64,000 nucleotides of DNA, from the NCBI RefSeq assembly GCF_018613715.1, contig NZ_JAGGPT010000006.1:248001-312000 (forward strand), in the 5' to 3' direction. How positions within the stretch are numbered: position 1 is the stretch's first letter; each line of letters opens with the position of its first letter. The position numbers and the translations under genes are program-made. The notes below the pieces were generated by a model, which saw nothing but the letters and a program-made list of their open reading frames with translations, was not told where the DNA came from and searched no databases. The DNA comes from Chryseobacterium sp. ISL-6 (GTDB lineage: Bacteria; Bacteroidota; Bacteroidia; Flavobacteriales; Weeksellaceae). Positions 16,225-25,817 of this stretch are shown piece after piece.

Positions 16225-18849
16225 ATGAAAAAGAATATTTTATTCCTTTTAGCAGCATGTATTGTTATTTCCTGTGCTACCAAAGTAAAAAGGCCGGAAC
16301 AACGATCAAAGTTCCTAAAAGGTTTTTCCACACATTATAATACCCTATTTAATGCAAAAGATGCATTAAATAGTGAGTTTACGACCAGAGATAAAGGCCA
16401 TAAAGATAATTTTTATGCCCCTTATATTCCTATACTTACTTACGAAAACCAGCCTTTAGGCAGTGATCTTGGACAATCTTCAGCTTTTGCAGAAAATTCA
16501 ATGAAAATGGCGGATATTAATAGATCTGCTTCAACTTCAAACAGGGGAGGAAATGCAAGTGGCCCTCCGGGTAAACCTGGCCTTCAGGAAGCTGTTGGAG
16601 CGGTGAAGGATAAAATTAATTCTGCTGTATCCGGTATAACAGGGAATGGAAATGATCCGAATCAACCTGAAACAAAAGGAGCGACTGCACTCGAAATTGC
16701 AGAAGCAAAAGCTTTAAAATCAATCAATAAATATTCCGTGATCAGAAGCGGAGAAGAAAAAAACAAACAGATTTTTGAAGCTTACATGATTCTTGTACAA
16801 TCAAGAATTTATCAAAATAAGGCTGTACAAGCTCTTGATGCTTTAAATTATGTTTTCACTCACATGAAAGATGATAAAAGGCTTCCTTTAGCGAAGATCT
16901 ACCAAGGTGAAGCCTATGCTCAGATCAAGGATTATCATAAAGCTCAGGAGATATTCTCTAAGCTAAAAGGAGAGGGGATCAGTAAAAGTTATGATAAACT
17001 GCTAAGTATCTATAATTCTGAAGCTCTTTTAGATGCTGGAAAAAAAGAAGAAGCAGTAAAAGAACTTGACCGTGCTTATGATCTCAACGGCAACAGAAAG
17101 CTAAAAAGCAGAATTTCTTTTCTAAGAGGACAGATTTTAGAAGGTTTAGGACAGAATGAAAAAGCTAGAGAAAGCTTTTTAGCAGCGTATAAATATGCCA
17201 ATGATTTTGAATTTGAAGTTAAATCTCAAATAGAAATTGCAAAAACATTTAATGGAAAAGGAGACTATGAAGGAGCTAAAAATTATTTAGAAAAGATCAG
17301 TAATAAGGGAACTTATATGTCCAGAAAAAACGAGTTCTATTATGCTCTTGGTCTGATGGCCAATAAGGCTGGTAAAAAAGATGAAGGTCAACAGTTCTTT
17401 AGAAAATCTTTATCTGAAAAGGTTTCAGATCCACAAGTCCGTGGTTTGGCTTACTACGAAATAGGAAAGAATTACCTGGATAAAAATGATTATATCGGTG
17501 CGGGAAGTTATTATGATTCTGCACTTGCTGTAATGACATATGAGCCTTCTAAAGTGCTTTTAAAAGATCAATCTGAAAATATTAAAAAGATCTCAAAGAA
17601 TTACTATCTGATCAAAAAGAATGACAGTATCCTTTCTTTAGCGAAAATGAGTGATGCTCAAAAAAATGATTTTTTTGCGAAACATATTGCAAAATTAAAA
17701 GCTAAAGAGGAAAAAGAAGAATTGGAAAGAAAACGTGCTGAAAGAAGTAAAGGTTTCGATACTGGAGATTATAATTCTAATTCTATATTTGCTAATGGTT
17801 CAACTTCTTTTGAAGATTTCGGAACAGCTCCTAAAGGGTTTTATTTCAGTAATACAGGAACCGTAAGTAAAGGAACTTCTTCGTTCAAACAAGTTTGGGG
17901 TGATAGAGCATTGAGTGATAACTGGCGTTATTCAAAGAAAATGTCAACGATTGATGACATGAAAAATGAAGCACTGGGAGTAACTTCAGCTCCTAATCCA
18001 AGACGTTTTGAGCCTGCTTTTTACATAGAGCAGATTCCTACAGATGCAGGTAAGCTAGGGCAGTTGAAAAAGGATAGGGATACAGCGTCTCTAGGTCTTG
18101 GTATCATGTATCAAAATTACTTTACAAATACTCCATTAGCGACCAAAACATTATATGATCTGGTAGATGTAAAACCCGAAGAAAAGGTGATGTTACAGGC
18201 ATTATATGAGATCTTTGCGATGAATTATGAGAAAAATCCACAAGCGGGAGATAAAGCGAAGCAGATCCTGCTTACAGATTATCCATATACTTCTTATGCC
18301 GAATTTGCAAGAAACCCTAAAAATAACTCTTTTGTAAAATCTTCTGAAGACGTTGAAAATGAGTACAAACGGGCTTATGCATTATTTGAATCAGAAAAAT
18401 TTGGAGAAAGTAAAGATGTCATCGATCAGACCATTCAAAAGTATCCTAAAGATGCATTAGTCCCGAAATTATATTTATTAAATGCATTTAATACAGGAAA
18501 ATCAAGTGGAAAGGAAGTAATGATCCTACAATTGGAACAAATTGCACTTAACTATGCTAAGACACCTGAAGGTATAAAGGCTAAAGAAATGTTGAATTAT
18601 CTGAAGAGTGACCTCGCTTTCCAGTCAACGGATAACAAAGGAAATGTTGTTCCTCAAAATCAGAATAATGCTCCTGTACAGCCAGATTTACAGAATAATA
18701 ATATTCCTGCAAATCCGAATAATCCGAATATTCAGGATCTTAACGCGCCACCGCCAGTGAAAAGAAAGTCGAAAAGATTGGGCACAAATCAGAATCAACA
18801 AGATCTTAAAATGCAGAACCCTAATGACGTTCCTGCAAAACCAAAATAA
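16225..18849 (+). CDS. sprE: SprE/PorW-type T9SS TPR lipoprotein
   Basis: 874 residues. A lipoprotein signal (MKKNILFLLAACIVISC; Cys17) is followed by the family N-terminus KFLKGFSTHYNTLFNAKDAL and many tetratricopeptide-like helices. Examples are AVQALDALNYVFTHMKDDKRLPLAKIYQGEAYAQ, DYHKAQEIFSKL, AVKELDRAYDLNG and ALGLMANKAGKKDEGQQFF. The C-terminus is low-complexity and Pro/Asn/Gln-rich. SprE (Flavobacterium) and PorW (Porphyromonas) are lipoproteins needed for type IX secretion and gliding. The family assignment rests on N-terminus, length and TPR content. A long TPR lipoprotein of other function is the alternative. It lies 87 bases after maf, perhaps in the same transcript. Confidence 0.82.
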   Translation: MKKNILFLLAACIVISCATKVKRPEQRSKFLKGFSTHYNTLFNAKDALNSEFTTRDKGHKDNFYAPYIPILTYENQPLGSDLGQSSAFAENSMKMADINRSASTSNRGGNASGPPGKPGLQEAVGAVKDKINSAVSGITGNGNDPNQPETKGATALEIAEAKALKSINKYSVIRSGEEKNKQIFEAYMILVQSRIYQNKAVQALDALNYVFTHMKDDKRLPLAKIYQGEAYAQIKDYHKAQEIFSKLKGEGISKSYDKLLSIYNSEALLDAGKKEEAVKELDRAYDLNGNRKLKSRISFLRGQILEGLGQNEKARESFLAAYKYANDFEFEVKSQIEIAKTFNGKGDYEGAKNYLEKISNKGTYMSRKNEFYYALGLMANKAGKKDEGQQFFRKSLSEKVSDPQVRGLAYYEIGKNYLDKNDYIGAGSYYDSALAVMTYEPSKVLLKDQSENIKKISKNYYLIKKNDSILSLAKMSDAQKNDFFAKHIAKLKAKEEKEELERKRAERSKGFDTGDYNSNSIFANGSTSFEDFGTAPKGFYFSNTGTVSKGTSSFKQVWGDRALSDNWRYSKKMSTIDDMKNEALGVTSAPNPRRFEPAFYIEQIPTDAGKLGQLKKDRDTASLGLGIMYQNYFTNTPLATKTLYDLVDVKPEEKVMLQALYEIFAMNYEKNPQAGDKAKQILLTDYPYTSYAEFARNPKNNSFVKSSEDVENEYKRAYALFESEKFGESKDVIDQTIQKYPKDALVPKLYLLNAFNTGKSSGKEVMILQLEQIALNYAKTPEGIKAKEMLNYLKSDLAFQSTDNKGNVVPQNQNNAPVQPDLQNNNIPANPNNPNIQDLNAPPPVKRKSKRLGTNQNQQDLKMQNPNDVPAKPK

Positions 18850-18851
18850 AT

Positions 18852-18880
18852 AAAAAAGCGAAGATTAATCTTCGCTTTTC
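18852..18880. terminator. Bidirectional terminator overlapping tsaB 3' end
   Basis: Stem AAAAGCGAAGAT / ATCTTCGCTTTT. The tsaB stop codon lies inside the hairpin, so it ends both the sprE and tsaB transcripts. Confidence 0.88.
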
Positions 18881-19545
18881 TTTTTCTTTACTCCATGGAA
18901 ATCTTTTAAATAAAAAGGTTCGAAGTAGGCAATATCTTCGACGTCTTTTTTTTCTATTTTTTCAAGGGTTTTCTTTATTAAATACTGTGCAGAAGGGTAG
19001 ATGCTTTCATTAAATTCAGCATTCGGAAGCTGAAGGATTTCTTTTGCTTTTTTAGCACCATCACCAACGAATATTACTTTTTTATCTGCAAATTCTGTAA
19101 AAGAATGCTCATCCAGAATTTTAGCTTCAGTCGCAGCAATTTCTTCTCCCGTATTTCCGTCATATATGGCAGTATAAACCTCCATTCTCCTTGCATCGAC
19201 CAATGGCACTATATAATCATAGTTCTTTCCTAAAAAAGGCTCCATCATGCTTTCTAATGAATTAACAGCAATAAGTGGGATCTTTAATCCATAACAAAAG
19301 CCTTTTGCTGAAGCTGCACCAATTCTTAATCCGGTATAAGAACCTGGTCCTTTGCCTAAAGAAACCGCCTGAATATCCTTCATCGAAATACCAGCGCCTT
19401 CAAGTGCCCATTCTACAAAAGTGTGTAAGCTTTCGGACTGTTTATAATTTTCAGAAACTTCTTCACATAAACATAATAGTTTTTCATTGTCTGAAATGGC
19501 TACAGAACAATTCTTAGAAGAGGTTTCAAGATATAATATTTTCAT
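18865..19545 (-). CDS. tsaB: tRNA threonylcarbamoyladenosine synthesis protein TsaB
   Basis: 226 residues from ATG 19545 (MKILYLETSSKNCSVAI); the upstream in-frame TTG is rejected because TsaB normally begins at this strand. ASKHA-fold features are the first strand and loop YLETSSKNCSVAISD, the GKGPGSYTGLRIG core, and the IPLIAVNSLESM segment. VDARRMEVYTAIY is the typical interface with TsaD. TsaB is the non-catalytic partner of TsaD and TsaE in making the t6A37 modification on ANN-decoding tRNAs. Convergent with sprE. Confidence 0.95.
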   Translation of the reverse strand: MKILYLETSSKNCSVAISDNEKLLCLCEEVSENYKQSESLHTFVEWALEGAGISMKDIQAVSLGKGPGSYTGLRIGAASAKGFCYGLKIPLIAVNSLESMMEPFLGKNYDYIVPLVDARRMEVYTAIYDGNTGEEIAATEAKILDEHSFTEFADKKVIFVGDGAKKAKEILQLPNAEFNESIYPSAQYLIKKTLEKIEKKDVEDIAYFEPFYLKDFHGVKKKKSED

Positions 19546-19625
19546 TTTTTCTAAACTAAACTGCAAATTCGCAAAAAGGCAAAAATGCTTTTAAATAATT
19601 AACGCAAATTTAATCCTTTTTGAAA

Positions 19626-20375
19626 CTATTTTCTGTAGATCGTTCTAGGTTCACTCTGCGCACTTGGATAGATGGTCATATCAGAAACATTTACATGTTT
19701 CGGCGCGTTCACACAATAAGCAATAGCATCTGCAATATCTTCAGCCTTTAAAGGTTCATAACCTGCATAAACTGTGGAAGCTCTTTCATTATCTCCTTTA
19801 AATCTCACTAATGAAAAATCTGTTTCTACGGCGCCCGGTTGAATATTTGTTACTCTAATTCCAAATTCTGTAAGCTCTAAACGCATTCCTTCAGAGATCA
19901 CATCGACTGCTTTTTTTGTCGCACAGTAAACAACTCCATTTATATACGTCTGTCTTGCAGCTACAGAACTTATATTAACAATATGGCCAGAGTTATTGTC
20001 TTTCATTCCCGGAATAAGTATTTTAGACACATATAAAAGCCCTTTTACATTTCCATCGATCATAGAATCCCAATCATCGGTTTTCCCGGCTGAAAGAGGA
20101 TCTAAACCGTGTGCATTGCCTGCGTTATTAATCAGAACATCAATATTTTTCCAATCAGCAGGAAGAGATTTAATAGCATTTTTTACTTCTTCTAACTTCC
20201 TTACATCAAATTTTAAACTAAATACTTCCGTAAAAGCAGATAATTCAGTTTTTACTTCTTCCAGTATCTCACTTCTTCTTCCGCAGATAATGATTCTGTT
20301 TCCCTGTTTAGCAAATACTTCAGCGGTTGATTTTCCAATTCCGGAAGTAGCTCCGGTTATTAATATTGTTTTCAT
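19626..20375 (-). CDS. SDR family NADP-dependent oxidoreductase (YdfG-like)
   Basis: 249 residues of the classical short-chain dehydrogenase fold: TGATSGIGKSTAEVFA nucleotide loop, DVRK, NNAGNAHG, and catalytic Ser in NISSVAARQTYINGVVYCATK with Tyr and Lys (YCATK). IQPGAVETDFSLVRF follows. The sequence ending (VSDMTIYPSAQSEPRTIYRK) and basic GRRSE at the NADP site resemble YdfG-type 3-hydroxy acid or serine dehydrogenases. Actual substrate unknown. Monocistronic or loosely linked to tsaB. Confidence 0.9.
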   Translation of the reverse strand: MKTILITGATSGIGKSTAEVFAKQGNRIIICGRRSEILEEVKTELSAFTEVFSLKFDVRKLEEVKNAIKSLPADWKNIDVLINNAGNAHGLDPLSAGKTDDWDSMIDGNVKGLLYVSKILIPGMKDNNSGHIVNISSVAARQTYINGVVYCATKKAVDVISEGMRLELTEFGIRVTNIQPGAVETDFSLVRFKGDNERASTVYAGYEPLKAEDIADAIAYCVNAPKHVNVSDMTIYPSAQSEPRTIYRK

Positions 20376-20453
20376 ATATAAATGTAGCTGTAATAGTGTA
20401 TCAATGTAACAATTTATGGTAAACGGATCATTGATACGTTTGTTAAATTAATT

Positions 20454-20825
20454 TTAGTTTGCATCAAATGCTTCAAAAGCATTCGTTATATGTTCAATAA
20501 CTAATTTTCTTTTTTCATCGGGCATAACCGTTATAATGTCGAACCGCACTTCGTTGTGTTTATCGAATTCTTCAAGATAATGGTTTGCAGCAAAAACAAT
20601 AGATTTGATTTTCGTTTTGGTAACAGCTTCCTGTGGTAATATAAAAGCGTCTGTAGAGCGTGCTTTTACTTCGGTAATAATAATTAAATTATCTTTTTCA
20701 GCTATAATATCAATCTCTGCTTTTTGAAATCGAAAGTTCCTGGTGAGAATCTTATACCCATTTTTTACCAGGTGCTCAACGGCCATATCTTCTGCTATTT
20801 TTCCGAAATCATTATGCGTTGCCAT
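20454..20825 (-). CDS. YraN/UPF0102 family nuclease-like protein
   Basis: 123 residues, the usual size. UPF0102 motifs are GKIAEDMAVEHLVKNGYKILTRNFRFQKAEIDIIAEKDNLIIITEVKARS and, after a helix, EVRFDIITVMP. The E-IDI-...-EVKAR arrangement is the PD-(D/E)xK endonuclease-like core. Its role is unproven in bacteria, possibly DNA processing or repair. It is 36 bases downstream of the S66 peptidase gene and so probably co-transcribed. Confidence 0.92.
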   Translation of the reverse strand: MATHNDFGKIAEDMAVEHLVKNGYKILTRNFRFQKAEIDIIAEKDNLIIITEVKARSTDAFILPQEAVTKTKIKSIVFAANHYLEEFDKHNEVRFDIITVMPDEKRKLVIEHITNAFEAFDAN

Positions 20826-20861
20826 TCCTCTTTGATTAAAAATTATAGATTCCCCGTTAAT

Positions 20862-21791
20862 TTAAAATTCAATCTTGACTTTATTATCAACTTTCATTTT
20901 TATACTTCCCCCAATAATCAAAGGTCTGTTATCTTTTATATGTCCGTTTGGAAAACTAAAAACAACTGGGAATTTATATTTTGAAACTCTCTCTGAGATT
21001 AGCTTATAAGCAAAATCATCAAAGCTTTCTTCGTAATTTTTATTATCTTTTTCATCCCCCATATTGGTCATTCCGCCAATAATAAGTCCTTTTATTTTTT
21101 TGAAGACTCCTGCCAGTTCCAGGCTCATGATCATTCGATCTAAAGCATAATAATTTTCACCTATATCTTCAATAAATAATATTTTATCTTTAAAATCAAA
21201 AGAATATTTAGTTCCTAAAAGAGCATAGATCAGAGCCAGATTTCCACCAACCAATTCTCCTTCCACGGTCCCCTGTTTATTGAACTGATTTGATGGTATG
21301 CTGTATTTTGGAGTCTTTCCTTTCAGAACATCAAATAATAAATCATAGCTTTCATCCGTAACTCCAAAGCTGGAAGTTTTAATGGTCTGGCCATGAATAG
21401 ATGCAAAACCATTTTTTAATAAATAACTTTGAATCACAGTATTATCAGAGTAACCGATATACCATTTTGGCTTTTCAGTAAATTGTTTAAGCTTCAGGTG
21501 CTGGACCAGATGCTGACACCCATATCCACCTCTGGAAGCCCAGATTGCAGAAATATCAGTATCATTTAAAGCCCAGTTGATATCTTTTAATCTTTCCTTT
21601 TCTGTTCCAGCATAATTATAACCATTAGAAAATTTGGTATAAAGGTGTTCTCCTATAACAGGTTCAAAACCTTTTGCTTTAATCATTGAAATTCCTTTTT
21701 CAAGTTGAGCTTCTTCTACAGCTCCTGCCGGAGAAATAAGAGCAATTTTATCCCCTTTTTTTAGGGATTTTGGAAAGATAATTTTTTTCAT
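20862..21791 (-). CDS. S66 family LD-carboxypeptidase
   Basis: 309 residues. S66 features are PKSLKKGDKIALISPAGAV at the N-terminus, IWASRGGYGCQHLV, GYSDNTVIQSYLLKNGFASIHGQ, GGNLALIYALLGTKY, LFIEDIGENYYALDRMIMSLELAG and FPNGHIKDNRPLIIGG. In the canonical LdcA the nucleophile Ser lies in a GYSD segment and the dyad His/Glu downstream. GYSDN is present, and H in FPNGHIKD and E in FIEDIGE fit the Ser-Glu-His triad. It releases the terminal D-Ala from murein tetrapeptides in cytosolic recycling. It overlaps the LysE-type gene by 4 bases (ATGA), so the two are coupled. Confidence 0.93.
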   Translation of the reverse strand: MKKIIFPKSLKKGDKIALISPAGAVEEAQLEKGISMIKAKGFEPVIGEHLYTKFSNGYNYAGTEKERLKDINWALNDTDISAIWASRGGYGCQHLVQHLKLKQFTEKPKWYIGYSDNTVIQSYLLKNGFASIHGQTIKTSSFGVTDESYDLLFDVLKGKTPKYSIPSNQFNKQGTVEGELVGGNLALIYALLGTKYSFDFKDKILFIEDIGENYYALDRMIMSLELAGVFKKIKGLIIGGMTNMGDEKDNKNYEESFDDFAYKLISERVSKYKFPVVFSFPNGHIKDNRPLIIGGSIKMKVDNKVKIEF

Positions 21792-22474
21792 TTTGTTTTT
21801 TGAAATTTGACTTCTTTCTTCTCTGCTTCTTCTAATCGTTTATCAAACTGATTAAATTTTTTAAAGCTTTGTAAAAAGATAAAGAAACTGAAAATGATAA
21901 GAATTCCACCTACAATTCTTCTGATCTTATTGGCTAAAGTTTGTGTTAATTTATCATGGAATTGTTTAGCCAGAAATATTTTAGCGAGATCGATACATAA
22001 ATAAGTACCAATTACCAAGCCTATATACAGGATAAAATTACTGATATCAGGATATTGATTTCGTACCGAAATTACTGTTACCAACCAGAAAAGAATTACC
22101 CCAACATTTAAAAGATTAAAGAAAAAACCATTAATAAAAGTTTTAAAATAATTTTGACTAATGATTCTTTCTTCTCCAGGCATATGCATTTTGGTTTTGG
22201 TAACCAACATTACGATCCCATATACAAAAATAAGAATAGACGTAATCCTGTAAAAACCAGGATGTTTGTCTATTAAACTAACAAGATCTGCACTTGCATA
22301 ATATGCTGCAACGATACACAACAGGTCAGCGGTTATAACTCCGAGATCCAGTGCTAAAGCGTGTCTGGGACCTCTTGAGAAACTGGTTTCAATTAAAAGG
22401 AAAAAAATAGGTCCTATGAAAACCAGGCTCAACATAAATCCTAATATGACAGCAGAAAGTACAAGTTCAAACAT
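21788..22474 (-). CDS. LysE family translocator (amino acid exporter type)
   Basis: 228 residues with six predicted membrane helices and the family start VLGFMLSLVFIGPIFFLLIETSFSRGPRHALALDLGVITADLLCI. The GP....P-like and G.R.A...DLG..T.D segments mark the LysE/RhtB superfamily. The C-terminal 30 residues are charged and cytosolic (FKKFNQFDKRLEEAEKKEVKF). It exports a small solute, often an amino acid, but the substrate cannot be told. Stop/start overlap with the downstream LD-carboxypeptidase; the small membrane protein gene ends 1 base upstream. Confidence 0.88.
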   Translation of the reverse strand: MFELVLSAVILGFMLSLVFIGPIFFLLIETSFSRGPRHALALDLGVITADLLCIVAAYYASADLVSLIDKHPGFYRITSILIFVYGIVMLVTKTKMHMPGEERIISQNYFKTFINGFFFNLLNVGVILFWLVTVISVRNQYPDISNFILYIGLVIGTYLCIDLAKIFLAKQFHDKLTQTLANKIRRIVGGILIIFSFFIFLQSFKKFNQFDKRLEEAEKKEVKFQKTK

Positions 22475-22475
22475 T

Positions 22476-22985
22476 TTATTCTAGACAGTTTTCATTATAA
22501 AAAAATTGGTAATCTTTTCTAATTTTCAATCCAAAGATACCTTTTTCGAAAATATAAGTAATTTGATTTTTAAATTCCATCCTTTTATAATCAATGAAAA
22601 AACTACGAATCATATATTCGTATTCGTAAGCACTGTTACTCAAATAGATATAGGTAGTTTTTCCTCTATAATGATTACTCCTTCCTCCTACATCTGCCAT
22701 TTTACATTTAAAACAATACGTTTCCTTAGTAGGGTTTGATCCTGTAACATAATTGATTAAAAAAAATAAATTTATTATTAAAGGAAATTTAATCAAAAAA
22801 AAATATTTTTTTTCCCAATTCTCTATCTTAATAATCTTTTTATTGATGAGTACATTTATAAAAAGGCAAAGCACAAATATAATACTTACCAGTAAGAAAA
22901 AATTAATAACGGTTTTAAAAACAATTGTAAATAGTAAAATAACATTGGCAATACTAAAGACAATAATTTTATCTATCCTTGTCAT
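22476..22985 (-). CDS. Membrane protein of unknown function
   Basis: 169 residues. Three hydrophobic segments in the first 85 residues (VFSIANVILLFTIVFKTVI, FFLLVSIIFVLCLFINVLI, FFLIKFPLIINLFFLINYV) are followed by a hydrophilic domain with a CFKC pair (YCFKCKMADVGG) and many aromatic residues. Not recognised. The ATG shares one base with the rnr stop (TAATG), so translation is probably coupled to rnr. It is very AT-rich, with a Phe/Ile-rich sequence unlike its housekeeping neighbours, which hints at a fast-evolving or acquired gene. Confidence 0.6.
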   Translation of the reverse strand: MTRIDKIIVFSIANVILLFTIVFKTVINFFLLVSIIFVLCLFINVLINKKIIKIENWEKKYFFLIKFPLIINLFFLINYVTGSNPTKETYCFKCKMADVGGRSNHYRGKTTYIYLSNSAYEYEYMIRSFFIDYKRMEFKNQITYIFEKGIFGLKIRKDYQFFYNENCLE

Positions 22986-25135
22986 TAATCAACAATCTTG
23001 AAATCCAGTTGTTTCTGAATTAAGTTAGCTTTAACCACTTTGATCTGAACCTGATCTCCCAATTGATATTTTTTACCGGTTCTTGAGCCATAAACTGCGT
23101 GTGTCGACTTATCATAGGTATAAGAATCATCTACCAGATCTCTTAATTTGATCAATCCTTCAGCACCATTTTCAGGTATTTCAACCCAGAAACCAAATTC
23201 TGCCACTCCCGAAATCACACCCGTGAAAGTTTCACCAAGATGTTTTTCCATGAATTTCACCTGCATGAATTTGATTGAATCTCTTTCTGCATCTGCAGCC
23301 AGTCTTTCCATAGCACTGCAATGTTTTGCCTTTTCTTCCAATTCAGTTCTATCAGGAGATTTTCCACCATCAAGGTAGTGTTGCAACAAACGGTGTGCAA
23401 GTAAATCAGGATATCGTCTGATAGGAGATGTAAAGTGCGAATAATATTCAAATCCTAAACCATAATGTCCGATAGGTTCAGTGGAGTAGACCGCTTTGCT
23501 CATGCTTCGCATTGCCAAAGTTTCGATCATATTTTCTTCTCCTTTTCCTTTTACATCATACAGTAATTTATTTAAAGATTCGGCAACTTTCTTAGTATTT
23601 GCAAGGTTCATCTGATATCCAAAAGTGGATACAAAATCTCTTAATGCTTCTAATTTTGCTGGATCCGGATCATCATGAACTCTATAAATGAATGTATTAT
23701 TAGACATCCCTCCTTTATTAGTAAGAGATACAAATTCCGAAACTTTTTTATTCGCTAAAAGCATGAATTCTTCAATCAGGTGATTAGAATCTTTGCTTAT
23801 TTTAAAGTAAACTCCAACAGGTTCGTTATTTTCATTAAGATTAAATCTTACTTCACTTCTGTCAAAGGTAATAGCTCCGTTTTTGATACGTTCATCACGC
23901 ATTATTTTTGCCAGCCTATCCAACACAAGAATTTCTTCTGTTAAATCTCCTTGCTGGGTTTCAATACGTTCCTGAGCTTCTTCGTAGGTAAATCTTCTGT
24001 CAGAATGAATTACTGTTCTACCAAACCATTGTTTCTGTATTTCTGCATGATCATTCAGTTCAAAAACTGCAGAGAATGTATATTTATCTTCATTAGGACG
24101 AAGTGAACAAACATCATTACTTAAAACTTCTGGTAACATAGGAACCACACGGTCAACCAAATATACTGAAGTTGCCCTTTGATAAGCTTCATCATCTAAA
24201 ATAGTTCCCGGAACCACATAATGAGAAACATCCGCAATATGGACTCCAATTTCCCAGTTTCCATTTTGTAATTTCTGGATTGATAAAGCATCATCAAAAT
24301 CTTTTGCATCTTTAGGGTCAATAGTAAACGTGCAGATATTACGCATATCACGACGTTTTGAAACTTCATCATCCGTAATCTGTCTGTTGATCTTATCAGC
24401 ATCTGCTTCTACTTCCTCAGGAAACTCATAGGGTAATCCATATTCTGCTAAAATAGAATGAATCTCTGTTTCGTGCTCTCCAGGAGCTCCTAAAACTTTA
24501 ATGATTTCTCCTTCAGGATTTTTATCCCCAGGTCTCCATTCTGTCATCTTAACAATAACTTTAGCACCATCTTCAGCACCACCAAATTTCCCTTTTGGAA
24601 TAAAAATATCAGTATTGATCGACTTTTTATCGCAAACAACAAATCCGAAATCTTTATGAGCAACCACTTGTAAAGTACCTACAAATTCCGTTCTCGTTCT
24701 TTCCAAAACTTCCAAGACAGAACCTTCCAGCTTCTTTCCTTTATAAGTATAGGTTACTATTAAAACTTTATCCCCTTGTAAAGCATCCTTTACATTTTTT
24801 GAATGGATAAAAATATCATCTTCCATTCCATCTACATTCACGTAGGCATTTCCAGATTGATTAAAATCAATAACTCCGGTTAAAGTTCCTGCGATATTCA
24901 AGTTAATAATATATTTTCCTTTATCTGTTTCTTTAATTTTTTCTGAAGATTGCAGCTTATGTAAAGCCTGGATCACCAGTTCCCTTTGTCTTGGGTTCTT
25001 ATGATCAATTCCGTCTGCGATCTGCTTATAGTTATAGATCTTCGACGAGTTTTCGTTCATAAATCTTAAGATCAATCTTCCGATCTCCATTAATTTATGG
25101 TCATTTTTCTGACTTATATATTTTCTTTTTTTCAT
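22985..25135 (-). CDS. rnr: Ribonuclease R
   Basis: 716 residues. Order: N-terminal winged helix (about 1-75, IADGIDHKNPRQRELVIQALHKL), cold-shock domains (80-240), the RNB catalytic domain with DPKDAKDFDDALSIQKLQNGNWEIGVHIADVSHYV (the Asp cluster that binds Mg), and a C-terminal S1 domain (GETFTGVISGVAEFGFWVEIPENGAEGLIKLRDL). It is a processive 3'-5' exoribonuclease that degrades structured RNA. The C-terminus lacks the long Lys-rich tail of E. coli RNase R. First gene of a minus-strand run with the unknown membrane protein, LysE and the LD-carboxypeptidase. Confidence 0.97.
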   Translation of the reverse strand: MKKRKYISQKNDHKLMEIGRLILRFMNENSSKIYNYKQIADGIDHKNPRQRELVIQALHKLQSSEKIKETDKGKYIINLNIAGTLTGVIDFNQSGNAYVNVDGMEDDIFIHSKNVKDALQGDKVLIVTYTYKGKKLEGSVLEVLERTRTEFVGTLQVVAHKDFGFVVCDKKSINTDIFIPKGKFGGAEDGAKVIVKMTEWRPGDKNPEGEIIKVLGAPGEHETEIHSILAEYGLPYEFPEEVEADADKINRQITDDEVSKRRDMRNICTFTIDPKDAKDFDDALSIQKLQNGNWEIGVHIADVSHYVVPGTILDDEAYQRATSVYLVDRVVPMLPEVLSNDVCSLRPNEDKYTFSAVFELNDHAEIQKQWFGRTVIHSDRRFTYEEAQERIETQQGDLTEEILVLDRLAKIMRDERIKNGAITFDRSEVRFNLNENNEPVGVYFKISKDSNHLIEEFMLLANKKVSEFVSLTNKGGMSNNTFIYRVHDDPDPAKLEALRDFVSTFGYQMNLANTKKVAESLNKLLYDVKGKGEENMIETLAMRSMSKAVYSTEPIGHYGLGFEYYSHFTSPIRRYPDLLAHRLLQHYLDGGKSPDRTELEEKAKHCSAMERLAADAERDSIKFMQVKFMEKHLGETFTGVISGVAEFGFWVEIPENGAEGLIKLRDLVDDSYTYDKSTHAVYGSRTGKKYQLGDQVQIKVVKANLIQKQLDFKIVD

Positions 25136-25322
25136 TTTTTAATAATTGTTTAAAATATCAACAACATCATTTTCCTTCCCAGTGTTTTGATAACGGGAGT
25201 TTTAGTTCGTATAAATTTAATACAAATATGGAGAAGAGGGGAGAAAACCTGTTATAAATAAACTTAATATTACGAGTATAAGTTTCGAGAGAGAATATAG
25301 AATGTGTTTCTATTTGATAGTG

Positions 25323-25330
25323 CAAAGATA
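25323..25330 (-). promoter_or_regulatory. -7 element upstream of rnr
   Basis: TATCTTTG on the minus strand, about 190 bases before the rnr ATG. It implies a long 5' leader, or the site may belong to no gene. Confidence 0.3.
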
Positions 25331-25347
25331 TGTAATTTAAAACAAAT

Positions 25348-25376
25348 AAGGCTTGTAATTTGATTTACAAGCCTTT
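25348..25376 (-). terminator. Terminator of rpiB
   Basis: Stem AAGGCTTGTAA / TTACAAGCCTT right after the rpiB stop. On the minus strand it is followed by a T-rich ATTTGTTTTA. Confidence 0.85.
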
Positions 25377-25382
25377 ATATAT

Positions 25383-25817
25383 TTAGCAAACTGCTATTTT
25401 GTCAACTCTTGTTTGGTGTCTGCCCCCTTCAAAGTTTGTAGAGAGAAATTTTTCTACGATCTCTATTGCCAATTCCTTAGATATGAATCTTGCAGGCATA
25501 GAAATCATATTGGCATCATTATGTTGTCTTGCCAACGATGCAATCTCCGGCATCCAACATAAAGCGCAACGAATTTTCTGATGTTTGTTTGCAGTGATCT
25601 GTACACCATTTCCGCTACCACAGATTAAAATTCCCAATTCATTTTCCCCATTTTCTACAGAAGTTGCTGCAGGGTGAACAAAGTCAGGATAATCCACACT
25701 GTCTGTGGAAAACGTTCCAAAATCTTGAATATCAAATTGTTCTGAAAAATAGTTCTTAACAATCTCCTTATATTCAAAGCCTGCATGATCAGCTGCGATC
25801 GCAATTTTTCTTTTCAT
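25383..25817 (-). CDS. rpiB: Ribose 5-phosphate isomerase B
   Basis: 144 residues of the RpiB/LacAB fold: KIAIAADHAGFEYKEIVKNYF (phosphate-site DHAGFE), DSVDYPDFVHPAA, the catalytic loop LGILICGSGNGVQITANKHQKIRCALC (Cys in ICGSGNG) and LARQHNDANMISMPARFI. It interconverts ribose 5-phosphate and ribulose 5-phosphate in the pentose phosphate pathway. Monocistronic, ending in its own hairpin. It borders the 550-base gene-free region facing pgk. Confidence 0.95.
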   Translation of the reverse strand: MKRKIAIAADHAGFEYKEIVKNYFSEQFDIQDFGTFSTDSVDYPDFVHPAATSVENGENELGILICGSGNGVQITANKHQKIRCALCWMPEIASLARQHNDANMISMPARFISKELAIEIVEKFLSTNFEGGRHQTRVDKIAVC

